From: Halorhabdus amylolytica
GTDB lineage: Archaea > Halobacteriota > Halobacteria > Halobacteriales > Haloarculaceae
Direction: 5' to 3'
DNA length: 54,789 nt
Assembly (NCBI RefSeq): GCF_004944975.1
Contig: NZ_SPQG01000016.1
Span: 1,010 to 55,798, forward strand
Shown here: positions 39,469 through 48,207 of the stretch, piece by piece
Numbering within the stretch: position 1 is the stretch's first letter
Layout of the letters: each line of letters begins with the position of its first letter
Notes under the pieces: generated by a model
The model's database searches: none
What the model saw: only the letters and a program-made list of their open reading frames with translations
Told to the model about the DNA's origin: nothing
Made by a program: the position numbers and the translations under genes

Positions 39469-40374
39469 ATGGCAACTGAAACTGATCCAACCACAGGCAC
39501 TGCACCGGGCGAACCAGACACCCTGTTTCAGCGGCTCAAGCAAAACGACACCGTCAGACTTCTCAGTTTCGAGGGGCTCGTCTGGGGGCTGGTATTGATC
39601 GTTTTGTTCCCGATCATCTGGATGATGCTCTCGTCGTTCAGTGCTGCCTCACTCAGTGACATCGTCGAAAATGGTCTCGGTTGGTATCTCTCCTCGATGT
39701 CCCTTGAGAACTATGTGGATATGGTGGAGTCAACCCGTTTCGTGACGTGGTTCAAAAACAGCGTGATCGTTTCCCTCGTCAGCACAGCTCTCAGCATTGT
39801 CATTGCGACGTTTGGGGGCTATAGTATCGGCCGACTGCGGTACAAGGGTCGATCAGCTTTCGCGGTTTTCTTGTTGATTACCCAGATGTTCCCGTACGCA
39901 GTTATCATCATTCCCCTGTTCATAATCTTCCGTAATTTAGGACTCTTCAACAGCCTTACTGGACTTATCGTCGCCTATGTCGCGTTCACACTTCCGTTCA
40001 CAACGTGGATGTTGCGGGGATTCTTCGAAAACCTCCCCGAACAGCTGGAAGAGGCGGCTATGGTGGATGGTAGTACCCGTGTCGGGGCGGTCGTCCGTGT
40101 CATCTTGCCACTGTCAGCTCCGGCTGTTGCGACGACTTTCATCTTTGGCTGGTTGCTTGCGTGGAACGAGTTCCTGTTCGCATTGGTACTTATCAACGAT
40201 CAGGCACTGAAGACCTTGCCCCCGGGGATCCAGCAGTGGGTCGGCCAGAACACGATTAATTGGGGACTTATCATGGCTGGTGCGACTACAGTAACGGTAC
40301 CACTGTTACTTTTGTTCGCGTTCCTCCAACAGTACTTCGTACAGGGATTGGCAGAAGGTGCGGTCAAGAGTTGA
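39469..40374 (+). CDS. Sugar ABC transporter permease (MalG/UgpE type)
   Basis: A 301-residue inner permease with a cytoplasmic N-terminus and six helices. The EAA loop is EEAAMVDGSTRVGAVVRVIL, matching the partner permease, followed by the FIFGWLLAWNEFLFALVL helix. It begins 11 bp after the stop of the first permease gene, so the two are co-transcribed and the products pair in the membrane. The ATPase subunit is not in this operon but on the opposite strand at 43440. Confidence 0.93.
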   Translation: MATETDPTTGTAPGEPDTLFQRLKQNDTVRLLSFEGLVWGLVLIVLFPIIWMMLSSFSAASLSDIVENGLGWYLSSMSLENYVDMVESTRFVTWFKNSVIVSLVSTALSIVIATFGGYSIGRLRYKGRSAFAVFLLITQMFPYAVIIIPLFIIFRNLGLFNSLTGLIVAYVAFTLPFTTWMLRGFFENLPEQLEEAAMVDGSTRVGAVVRVILPLSAPAVATTFIFGWLLAWNEFLFALVLINDQALKTLPPGIQQWVGQNTINWGLIMAGATTVTVPLLLLFAFLQQYFVQGLAEGAVKS

Positions 40375-40678
40375 TGGAGACTCGATAACTTGGTTTTCTT
40401 CGCTGAGTATTAATAGTCCATGATTGATTGAATATTTAGAATATCTATTCACATATCTGTTCGGAAACTAGTAAGTTATTTGTCAGAATCACTTGGGGAA
40501 ACGAGCGGACGCCGACACCCGATAAGTTGTTCGCGGTTCAACCACGTTAAACGATCGTCTCCGTGCGGTCAAGGAGTGTTGGACTGGGTATAGGTACCGA
40601 GTGCTGTTTTTCGGATAGAAGTGTATTTTCATCTATTGGAAAACAAATTATTAACTATTCATCCCCTGACGTAGGATT
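40375..40678 (+). promoter_or_regulatory. AT-rich spacer with promoter for the GH43 gene
   Basis: No gene is seen in these 304 bp. AAATTATTA (40645-40653) lies 26-34 nt before the GTG start of the GH43 gene and fits a leaderless TATA box, so GH43 may have its own promoter. The rest is AT-rich with only short imperfect inverted repeats. Confidence 0.45.
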
Positions 40679-42220
40679 GTGCCATACCGCAATCCAATCA
40701 TTCCTGGATTCAATCCCGATCCGACAGTTTGTCGTGTGGGGTCGGAATATTATCTCGCCACAAGCAGTTTCGAGTATTTTCCGGGGCTTCCGCTTTACCG
40801 GAGTCGTGACCTAGTCGAGTGGGAGCCGATCGGCCACGCACTCGACAGAACAGACCAGATCAATTTGAGTGGCCGCCCATCATCACGTGGCATCTTTGCC
40901 CCGACGCTCCGGTACCAAGACGGAACGTTCTACCTCACAACCACGGATGTCGAGGGAGAGGGTCACTTCATACTAACGACCGACGATCCGGCGGGATCTT
41001 GGTCAGACCCAACCTTTGTGGACGCACCGGGGTTCGATCCAGACCTGTTCTTTGGAGATGAAGTGGTGTACTTTACATACAAAGCTGAGCAAGGGATCAA
41101 TCAAGCGCCGATTGAACTCGCGACGGGCGATCTCGGAACGACACGCACTGTCTGGGAGGGGGTTGAGGATCCGCTCCCAGAAGCGCCGCATATCTACAAG
41201 ATCGACGGACAGTATTACCTTCTCGCGGCGGAAGGTGGCACCCACTTCGGCCACATGATTGTTGCCGGGCGCTCGGACAGCCCGACAGGGCCGTTCGAAC
41301 CCCATCCTGAGAACCCGATTTTAAGTCATCGGGCGAAAGTCCCGGAAAACATCCATGCGACCGGTCACGGCGACTTGGTGCAGGCACACGACGGCTCATG
41401 GTGGATCGTCTTTCTGGCAGTACGGATGACGGGCCGGTGGCCACGCCACCACCATCTAGGTCGGGAGACTTACCTTGCTCCTGTCTCCTGGAAAAACAGA
41501 TGGCCTGTGATCAACGATGGCAAACCGATCGGTATCGAAATGGATGCCGTTCCACCCGATCCGGATCCGGACGCCCCGCCGATTGATGGCGACTCGGTGA
41601 CAGCCGGCCATGAGACATTCGATGGAGCGCTCGGGCCAGCGTGGAATTATCGCCGGACGCCTGCACCTGATCACATTGAATCTGTAGATGGACTTCAGAT
41701 TGATCTCGTACCCGAGACGCTCAGTAAAGGGTGCCCGACGTTTGTCGGTCGGCGACAGCAACACTTCGTGTATACAATCCGAACACGGCTGGACTTCGAT
41801 CCGGATCGGGCTGTCGAAGAAGCGGGAATTGCCGTACTGATGAACGAACGCCACCATTATGATCTCGGCGTGCGCGGCGGCGAGAATCAACAGGCATTTC
41901 TCAGGCGACAGCTTGGAGACTACTCCTCAGTCGTCGAAACTGAACCGATTGAGACTGATAGTGTAATTCTCACGATCAACGCCGACGAGGTCGCGTATCA
42001 CTTCGAGATCGAACCTGTCGCCGAGACCGGCAACCGTGTCAATTTGGGATCAGCCGAGACGCGTTATCTCTCGACTGAGACCGCTGGTGGCTTCACAGGC
42101 GTGTATATCGGACCATACGCTACCTGCAACGGAGACGAGAGCGATCGAACGGCCCGGTTCGCATGGTTCGAGTACAAGCCAACGGACGAGGAAGGATTCG
42201 AAGGTGAGTGGGACATATAA
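40679..42220 (+). CDS. Glycoside hydrolase family 43 (beta-xylosidase/arabinofuranosidase type)
   Basis: A 513-residue cytoplasmic enzyme starting at a GTG with PYRNPIIPGFNPDPTVCRVG. The three GH43 carboxylates are visible: Asp14 in FNPDPTV (base), Asp122 in GFDPDLFF (pKa helper) and Glu168 in LPEAPHIYK (acid). A C-terminal beta-sandwich (from about 310) with HHYDLGVRGGENQQAFL is like that of the XynB-type subgroup (GH43_11), which favours beta-xylosidase. No signal peptide is present, so it would act on oligosaccharides delivered by the adjacent importer. The GTG start is backed by a well-placed TATA-like box. Confidence 0.92.
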   Translation: MPYRNPIIPGFNPDPTVCRVGSEYYLATSSFEYFPGLPLYRSRDLVEWEPIGHALDRTDQINLSGRPSSRGIFAPTLRYQDGTFYLTTTDVEGEGHFILTTDDPAGSWSDPTFVDAPGFDPDLFFGDEVVYFTYKAEQGINQAPIELATGDLGTTRTVWEGVEDPLPEAPHIYKIDGQYYLLAAEGGTHFGHMIVAGRSDSPTGPFEPHPENPILSHRAKVPENIHATGHGDLVQAHDGSWWIVFLAVRMTGRWPRHHHLGRETYLAPVSWKNRWPVINDGKPIGIEMDAVPPDPDPDAPPIDGDSVTAGHETFDGALGPAWNYRRTPAPDHIESVDGLQIDLVPETLSKGCPTFVGRRQQHFVYTIRTRLDFDPDRAVEEAGIAVLMNERHHYDLGVRGGENQQAFLRRQLGDYSSVVETEPIETDSVILTINADEVAYHFEIEPVAETGNRVNLGSAETRYLSTETAGGFTGVYIGPYATCNGDESDRTARFAWFEYKPTDEEGFEGEWDI

Positions 42221-42510
42221 CTCGAATATATGCTCAGCTACTGTCGGTTTTGACGTTTTGTGGCGTCCACATGAGAAACAACTGATGACATTCCAGTAAA
42301 TATCTGCATTAATGAATCCCCTTGCTTTGTCATTGTAGTGCCGAGAGACAGTCATCAAGTCTTTCGGCATTTTAGCGTCACCTGAGCGGTAGTGCAAAAT
42401 TCTTCACACACCCTGAGCTGCCCGATCTCGGTTTTTGAGTGAGACAAGATTTCGCTCTGATATGAGCTATCCAAGCACGGGGACCCATATCGGATCTTCC
42501 AAAATATCGA

Positions 42511-43221
42511 TCAGACTTGCCAGGTAATGCCCGAGAGGAACAACGCGGCCATTGTTGGAGGAAGCACCGAGAGGACACTTCTCTTTCTGTCGAGTTCGTA
42601 CAACCGACCGACGATTGGCAAGATCAAAAACCCAATAACGGCCCAGCCAACCATCCTGAGAACTCGGATGGCATACATTTGTGGAGTCGTTAAAATCTCA
42701 CGGCGATACTGCGCTAACTCCGTCGCAATTGTTGTCGCGTTGGCCGTGGGTTCGGACGGAAGGGGATACGGTTCCCCAGAGACAGTGAGTGCCAAAACGA
42801 TTCCAATCAGGAATAATGGGATGAATAGAACCGAAACGTATCCTCCAAGTTTAAATACCGCTGGACTGTACTGTCGTTCATCACTCAGAAATCCTGCAAT
42901 GGCACCAACGCCACCGAAGTACAGGAAAACCGCTAACAGGACGAATGAAGAAGTATACACGAAAACAACAATCATTGTAACTGCGGCTCCGTCAAAGAGG
43001 TATCCACTTATTATGACAATCGGTTCCATCACATAGATCAATATTGTCCGCACGAGGATGTGCAAAAGGAGACCAAGCATCGGACCCGCCCAACCGTAAT
43101 CAAGAATAACAGATGTAACGTCGTCAATGGTTTGTGCGCGCCGGAGCGCTCGCCAAGGTGCGAGCGGTTCGAAATCGATCTCGAGAAGTCCGATATCGAG
43201 AAATGGCGAATTGTCGGTCAT
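42511..43221 (-). CDS. Integral membrane protein of unknown function
   Basis: A 236-residue protein with five or six hydrophobic segments (starting near residue 44, then about 67-82, 84-104, 125-146, 190-206 and 222-234). A soluble N-terminus (MTDNSPFLDIGLLEIDFEP) and a polar loop with ATELAQYRREI are also seen. I cannot assign a family; a Yip1-like fold is conceivable. It converges on GH43 and lies downstream of the MalK-type gene in the same direction. The 290 bp between it and GH43 contain no gene I can support. Confidence 0.75.
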   Translation of the reverse strand: MTDNSPFLDIGLLEIDFEPLAPWRALRRAQTIDDVTSVILDYGWAGPMLGLLLHILVRTILIYVMEPIVIISGYLFDGAAVTMIVVFVYTSSFVLLAVFLYFGGVGAIAGFLSDERQYSPAVFKLGGYVSVLFIPLFLIGIVLALTVSGEPYPLPSEPTANATTIATELAQYRREILTTPQMYAIRVLRMVGWAVIGFLILPIVGRLYELDRKRSVLSVLPPTMAALFLSGITWQV

Positions 43222-43439
43222 CCCGATTTAATTCTATAGATGCCGTCAAAAGAGATTTTCTACTCACCACTACAAACATTTCGCCACTGTTGAGTCGATT
43301 AACCAATGTGACCGATTTGGAAATTTATATATAAATGAAATATAAATCTGATTGTACAATAAATGCTGATGAAACCGAGGTCACTCAAGACAACGAGGCA
43401 CCGACGCGAAGTTGGATATAAATAATCAGAGAAGAGAGA

Positions 43440-44588
43440 TTAATCGTCGGCTGCAATCCGTTCTACACGACCAGGGGACTCTTCGTTGAGCACGTTTAAC
43501 CCGGTCTCCTCATCGAAGAGGTGGATTTGTTGGTCATCAAAAGTCAGGTAAATATGTTCGCCGACATCGGGATGATAGTTGGGATCGACAAATGTGACGT
43601 ACTCACGTCCCTCTGTATCGGCTTCCGGTAGGTCGAAGTACATGAGATTATCCCGGCCCAGTGGCTCGATGAGTTCAACCACAACCTCAAAGGTATTCGC
43701 ATCAGATCCGACCTCCGCCAATTGGAGGTCTTCAGGCCGAACGCCCAGCGTATAGTGTGTGCCCCCGTGGTCGTCAACTCTTGTGGCTACTTCCTGAGAG
43801 AATTGGTATTCGAAGTCCCCCGTCAGAGTATTGTCCCCTGGATCGTAGACCACATCGAAGATATTCATGCTGGGGCTACCGATGAACTGTCCCACGAAAA
43901 GATTATTCGGTTCTTGATAGACTTCTGTCGGTGTTCCGACCTGCTGGAGAACACCCTGATGGAGAATAGCGATCCGATCAGACATCGTCATCGCTTCCTC
44001 TTGATCGTGTGTTACATAAATCGTGGTCGTTTCGAGATCCTGTTGAATCCGGTTGAGTTCGGTTCGCATGTGTTTGCGAAGTTTCGCATCGAGATTAGAA
44101 AGCGGCTCGTCGAACAGGAAGACCTCCGGCTCACGGACAATCGCACGGCCGGTCGCGACACGCTGTTTCTGACCGCCGGACAGCTGCTTCGGTCTGTCAT
44201 CGAGAAGTTCCTTGATATCCATCATCTCCGCCGCCTGATTGACGCGCTTCTTGATTTCCTCCTTCGAAAGATCCGTCGAACGTTTCAGTCCGAAAGCCAT
44301 ATTCTCGTAGACACTTAAATGAGGATACAACGCATAGTTTTGGAACACCATTGCGACATCACGCTTGCGGGGCGGTAGATAGTTAACGACTTCACCGGCC
44401 AGACGGATCTCGCCGTCGGTGACGCTCTCAAGCCCCGCCAACATCCGAAGCGTCGTCGATTTACCGGATCCACTGGGCCCAACCAGGGTGAGAAACTCGC
44501 CGTCTTTGACTTCGAGATCTAGATCTTTGACAGCGTCTATATCACCTTCATACGACTTTGATACTGTGTCGAACGTGATGGTTCCCAT
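43440..44588 (-). CDS. Sugar ABC transporter ATPase (MalK/UgpC type)
   Basis: A 382-residue CUT1-type ATPase. Walker A is GPSGSGKST, the Q-loop is in MVFQNYALYPHLSVYENMAFG, the signature is LSGGQKQR, Walker B is VFLFDEPLSNLDAKLR and the switch His is in YVTHDQEEAM. A C-terminal TOBE-type regulatory domain (from about residue 240, including TLGVRPEDLQLAE) is present. It should energise the permeases at 38453 and 39469, although it is encoded on the other strand. The chaperonin B gene ends 109 bp upstream in the same direction. Confidence 0.94.
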   Translation of the reverse strand: MGTITFDTVSKSYEGDIDAVKDLDLEVKDGEFLTLVGPSGSGKSTTLRMLAGLESVTDGEIRLAGEVVNYLPPRKRDVAMVFQNYALYPHLSVYENMAFGLKRSTDLSKEEIKKRVNQAAEMMDIKELLDDRPKQLSGGQKQRVATGRAIVREPEVFLFDEPLSNLDAKLRKHMRTELNRIQQDLETTTIYVTHDQEEAMTMSDRIAILHQGVLQQVGTPTEVYQEPNNLFVGQFIGSPSMNIFDVVYDPGDNTLTGDFEYQFSQEVATRVDDHGGTHYTLGVRPEDLQLAEVGSDANTFEVVVELIEPLGRDNLMYFDLPEADTEGREYVTFVDPNYHPDVGEHIYLTFDDQQIHLFDEETGLNVLNEESPGRVERIAADD

Positions 44589-44697
44589 ACCTAATCATGA
44601 TATATGGCCCCAATTAGAAAAAAATGTCGCAAAGTTTTTGGTCATATTCTAACTGATGTCCATTTACAATAAATTAAACTAGTTATAGATAGATAAA

Positions 44698-46401
44698 TTA
44701 GTCGTCCTGGACGGTCATCGCAGTATCGAATTCCTCTTGATCCATCTGGTCGGATTTCCGCTCAGGCTCGAACGGCTTCCGGTTGTACACGATATCGTCG
44801 ATTCGAATATAGCTGTTAGCGAGCTCGACTGCGCGGACGAGTGCGTTCGTCCGAACGAGCATCGGGTCCAGCGCGTTGTTCTCTGCGACGACGTCGTCAT
44901 CGACAGTTCCGTCAACACCGATTCCGGCACGATCATTGCTGTTGGCATGTGCTGAGCGGATTGCAAGGAGCTGATCGGTCGGATCGGCTCCCGCATTCCG
45001 AGCCATCGTCGCGGGAATGGTCTCAAGCACGTTCGCGAATGCTTCGACAACAAGCTGTCGCCGGTCGTCAATCCGTGGCGCAAGCTCGCGAACTGATGCT
45101 GCCGCAGCCATTTCCGGAGCGCCACCACCAGGTAATGCCTGTGGACGCTTGATCGCCGCCCGCACCCCGTTAAGGCCATGCTTGATGCGGCGTTGGGCTT
45201 CCTCAGCCATTCGCTTGCTTCCACCTCGAACAGTTATCGTCATGGCATCGGGCTTCTCAGGAGCTATCCCCTCAACGCGGAGCCATTCGTCGGACTCACC
45301 AATATCTTGGTTCGGCACTGTGATCGATGTCTTGCCAAGCCAGTTGTGTTTGATCGGTTCCGTCGGGACGATAGCCCCTTGGACGGTTCCACCACTCGCG
45401 TGGGCGAGGAACCGCAAGTGATGGTCGGGGACATCTTGAACCGTTATGATGCCGGCATCAGCGAGCGTACTTGCGTCACTTACTGAGACTGCCTGTCCGG
45501 AAAAGACTGCAACGACGCCAGCATCGGCAAGTTCGGTAACGAGGTCGTTAAACCACTTCGTCTTCCGGGTAGCTGTATCTCGGTGGACATTCGCGACGTC
45601 ATCTCCCGTCAACCGCATCTGCTGGTTCGGCGAGGGGGACTCAAATTTGCCTGAGACGAACAAAGCCGTCCCCTCCAGTGGCGCAGCAGGGTATGGGACG
45701 ATTGGTTCCTTCGGAATGTATTTCCCTTCGAATATAGTCGAATCCGTGACGTCGCCACCTGGTATAGCCTGGGTATCAATCAATGAAAGATCGACAGTAC
45801 CCGCCTCCCAGTCTGCAACGCGAATGGCGGCGTCCACGACGTGTTCGCTAAGCCCCTCAAGCGGCCAAGAAACCACGTCTCCCCCTGTCATAGCAGCAGT
45901 CGCTATCATCTCCATCCGGTCACGATCGATCTCTCCATCGGACGCAAGTGGTATCGATATCTCGTCCCAGGTCTCGAGGGTGCGCTGAGCGGCGATCGAG
46001 AAACCGTCGATAATGGTCGTCGCTGTGATCCCTTCCTCGATCAATTCAAATCCAGTTTCGATCAACTCCCCACTCAATACGGTTGTCGTCGTCGTCCCGT
46101 CGCCGTATTCGTCTTCCTGTGCCCGGAGTGTCGATATAAAGTGTTCTACAACAGGATCGCTAGAGATACTTTCAAATTCATTGATGATCGCACCGCCGTC
46201 ATTACTGACAAAGCCGCGTATTTCTTCACTTTCCTGTTCTCGGACGACGAGAGTATCTAGCCCTCGCGGCCCGAGCGTTCCTTTGACTGCATTGACGATC
46301 TCGTTGACTGTGTCGAGGACAATCTCGTTCTTTTGTGCTTCGTCATACCGACGACAGCCAAAAACCGGCCACTCCTGTTCGTTCGTGTTCATATGTATCA
46401 T
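44698..46401 (-). CDS. Highly divergent group II chaperonin paralogue B, catalytic Asp replaced
   Basis: A 567-residue thermosome-like protein. It keeps TLGPRGLDTLVV (42-53), SNDGG (66-70), GDGTTTTTV with D101, and LPGGGAPEMAAAASV, so nucleotide binding is likely. The water-activating Asp of chaperonins (D398 in GroEL) should lie in the helix before PGGG. Here that helix reads QRRIKHGLNGVR, with His408 at the Asp position. The lid region (about 268-288) is also unlike the consensus, and there is no GGM tail. It may be an ATP-binding, poorly hydrolysing partner of paralogue A or of the main thermosome. A second ATG three codons in (46392) is an equally good start. Confidence 0.88.
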   Translation of the reverse strand: MIHMNTNEQEWPVFGCRRYDEAQKNEIVLDTVNEIVNAVKGTLGPRGLDTLVVREQESEEIRGFVSNDGGAIINEFESISSDPVVEHFISTLRAQEDEYGDGTTTTTVLSGELIETGFELIEEGITATTIIDGFSIAAQRTLETWDEISIPLASDGEIDRDRMEMIATAAMTGGDVVSWPLEGLSEHVVDAAIRVADWEAGTVDLSLIDTQAIPGGDVTDSTIFEGKYIPKEPIVPYPAAPLEGTALFVSGKFESPSPNQQMRLTGDDVANVHRDTATRKTKWFNDLVTELADAGVVAVFSGQAVSVSDASTLADAGIITVQDVPDHHLRFLAHASGGTVQGAIVPTEPIKHNWLGKTSITVPNQDIGESDEWLRVEGIAPEKPDAMTITVRGGSKRMAEEAQRRIKHGLNGVRAAIKRPQALPGGGAPEMAAAASVRELAPRIDDRRQLVVEAFANVLETIPATMARNAGADPTDQLLAIRSAHANSNDRAGIGVDGTVDDDVVAENNALDPMLVRTNALVRAVELANSYIRIDDIVYNRKPFEPERKSDQMDQEEFDTAMTVQDD

Positions 46402-46716
46402 TGATTGGACTCTAACTGGCTTAGCTTTTGGGACCTAGAAACATCTCGGGTATTATCGTCATCCCACATATGGATATGAGACCAGGCCCTAATGCTAAAA
46501 CTTTCCTGAGGGTTCGAGGTCGCGTTACGGTAGAGAATGAGGCGTTCGACGTTGGTTTATCTCGAACTCCACGCTGTTTCGTGCTCCATCGGAGCCCTTC
46601 GTTTTGGTTCTCATGGCATGAGAAACGAGGGACGTTTTATTTCTGTCGTTGCGCTCGTTTGTTTGTGGTCACTGAAATAATGAGCGATAGGTGACAAAAA
46701 GGCGCTCTAAGACAAC
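46402..46716 (+). promoter_or_regulatory. Upstream region of the glycerol-3-phosphate oxidoreductase operon
   Basis: No gene is supported in these 315 bp. A near-perfect palindrome TTCTCATGGCATGAGAA (46608-46624; 8-bp arms around a single G) lies 93 bp before the first gene. GTTTTATTTC (about 46634-46643) may be the promoter. The palindrome looks like the binding site of a dimeric regulator of this operon. Confidence 0.5.
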
Positions 46717-48207
46717 ATGCAAGGGAACACAACGATCGCTGTGATCGGTGGCGGCGTCGTCGGGACGGCAATCACGAGAGAACTTTCAAAATACACACTC
46801 GACATCGTTCTTCTCGAAGCCGCCCCGGACGTCTGCACCGGGACGAGCAAGGCTAACACGGCGCTGTTGCACGCCGGGTTCAACGCGGACCCGGAGAAGC
46901 TGAAGGGTCGATTGAACGTCAGGGGCAACGAACTCTATCACGAGCGGATTCAACACGAACTCGACGTCCCGATCGAGTGGTGCGGTGCACTCGTCGTCGC
47001 CACGGACGAATCCGAACGACCGAAACTCGACGCGCTATTGGACAAGGGACGGGAGAACGGCATCGCCGACCTCGAAATCGTCGAGGGGAACCGACTCCAT
47101 GACCTGGAATCGACCCTCAACGACGATGCGATCGCCGCACTGTGGGCGCCCACGGCGGGTATCGTCAACCCCTTCGAACTCACTGCCGCCTTCGCCAACA
47201 ACGCCGTCGAGAACGAAGCCTCGGTCGAACTGAACGCCGAAGTCACCGACGTGACCGCGGTCGGCGATACCTTCCGCGTCGAGACAGTGAGAGGCGACAT
47301 TGAGGCCGACATCGTGATCAATGCCGCAGGACTCTACGCCGACGAGGTTTCGGCCATGGTCGGCGTCGAGGACTTCGAAATCACGCCGCGGCGGGGCGAG
47401 TACTACCTCTACGACAAGAAGATGGAGGTCGATGTCGAACACACGATCTTCCCCGTTCCCTCCGAGGTCAGCAAGGGAATCGTCGTCACGCCGACCGACG
47501 AGGGCAACGTGATGATCGGCCCCAACGCCGAGGAGGTCGACGCTCCGACGAACAAGGCCACGACCAGAGGGGGCTTAGACGAGGTACTCGCGGGCGCACA
47601 GAAGACCGTTCCCGAACTATCGAAAGACGACGTCATCCGGGAGTTCGCGGGGCTGCGTCCGGCGATCAAAGAGACCGGGGACTTCCGGATTCAGATCGAA
47701 CGCGACGATCCCGGATTCATCAACGTCGCCGGCATCCAGTCGCCGGGGCTTGCCTCCGCACCGGCGATCGCCGAATACGTCGTCGATCTCGTCGCGGACC
47801 TCCGTGGCGAACTCGCTGAAGATCCGACCTTCGATCCACAGTATTCGGGACCGCCGAAAGTCAGGCACATGAGTCACGCCGAACACGCTGCCCTGATCGA
47901 GGAGAATCCCGAGTATGGCCAGATTATCTGCCGCTGTGAGTCAGTTACGGAAGGTGAAATCCGGGACGCGATCAACGAACCGGTCGGGGCCCGAACGATC
48001 AACGCGATCAAGCGTCGGGTCCGGCCCGGGGCCGGACGCTGTCAGGGCGGGTTCTGTCAACCCCGCGTCGTCGAGATCCTCGCCGAGGAACTCGGTGTCG
48101 ACGAAACCGACATCAAACTCGAAGATGACGGCTCGGAAGTCCTGATCGGCGAGACCAAAGAGCTGCTACTTGCCGAGAGTGGCACGGAGGTGCGTGTCGA
48201 TGACTGA
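46717..48207 (+). CDS. FAD-dependent glycerol-3-phosphate oxidoreductase, bacterial three-gene type, subunit 1
   Basis: A 496-residue flavoprotein of the GlpA/GlpO superfamily. It starts with the dinucleotide fold IAVIGGGVVGTAITREL and has SKANTALLHAGFNADP, PRRGEYYLYDK and EFAGLRPAIKETGDF. The C-terminus is a BFD-like [2Fe-2S] domain with CRC (C405, C407) and CQGGFC (C442, C447). It should oxidise glycerol 3-phosphate to dihydroxyacetone phosphate. The two downstream genes match the module of Thermotoga and Firmicutes, not the GlpABC set usual in haloarchaea. It overlaps the next gene by 8 bp. The electron acceptor is not evident. Confidence 0.87.
   Translation: MQGNTTIAVIGGGVVGTAITRELSKYTLDIVLLEAAPDVCTGTSKANTALLHAGFNADPEKLKGRLNVRGNELYHERIQHELDVPIEWCGALVVATDESERPKLDALLDKGRENGIADLEIVEGNRLHDLESTLNDDAIAALWAPTAGIVNPFELTAAFANNAVENEASVELNAEVTDVTAVGDTFRVETVRGDIEADIVINAAGLYADEVSAMVGVEDFEITPRRGEYYLYDKKMEVDVEHTIFPVPSEVSKGIVVTPTDEGNVMIGPNAEEVDAPTNKATTRGGLDEVLAGAQKTVPELSKDDVIREFAGLRPAIKETGDFRIQIERDDPGFINVAGIQSPGLASAPAIAEYVVDLVADLRGELAEDPTFDPQYSGPPKVRHMSHAEHAALIEENPEYGQIICRCESVTEGEIRDAINEPVGARTINAIKRRVRPGAGRCQGGFCQPRVVEILAEELGVDETDIKLEDDGSEVLIGETKELLLAESGTEVRVDD

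Noticed and set aside
42222-42397. Minus-strand frame with a CxxC pair (SCFSCGRHK) between GH43 and the membrane protein
   Set aside because: It runs on into the GH43 coding region, has no recognised family and no clear promoter; too weak to call a gene.
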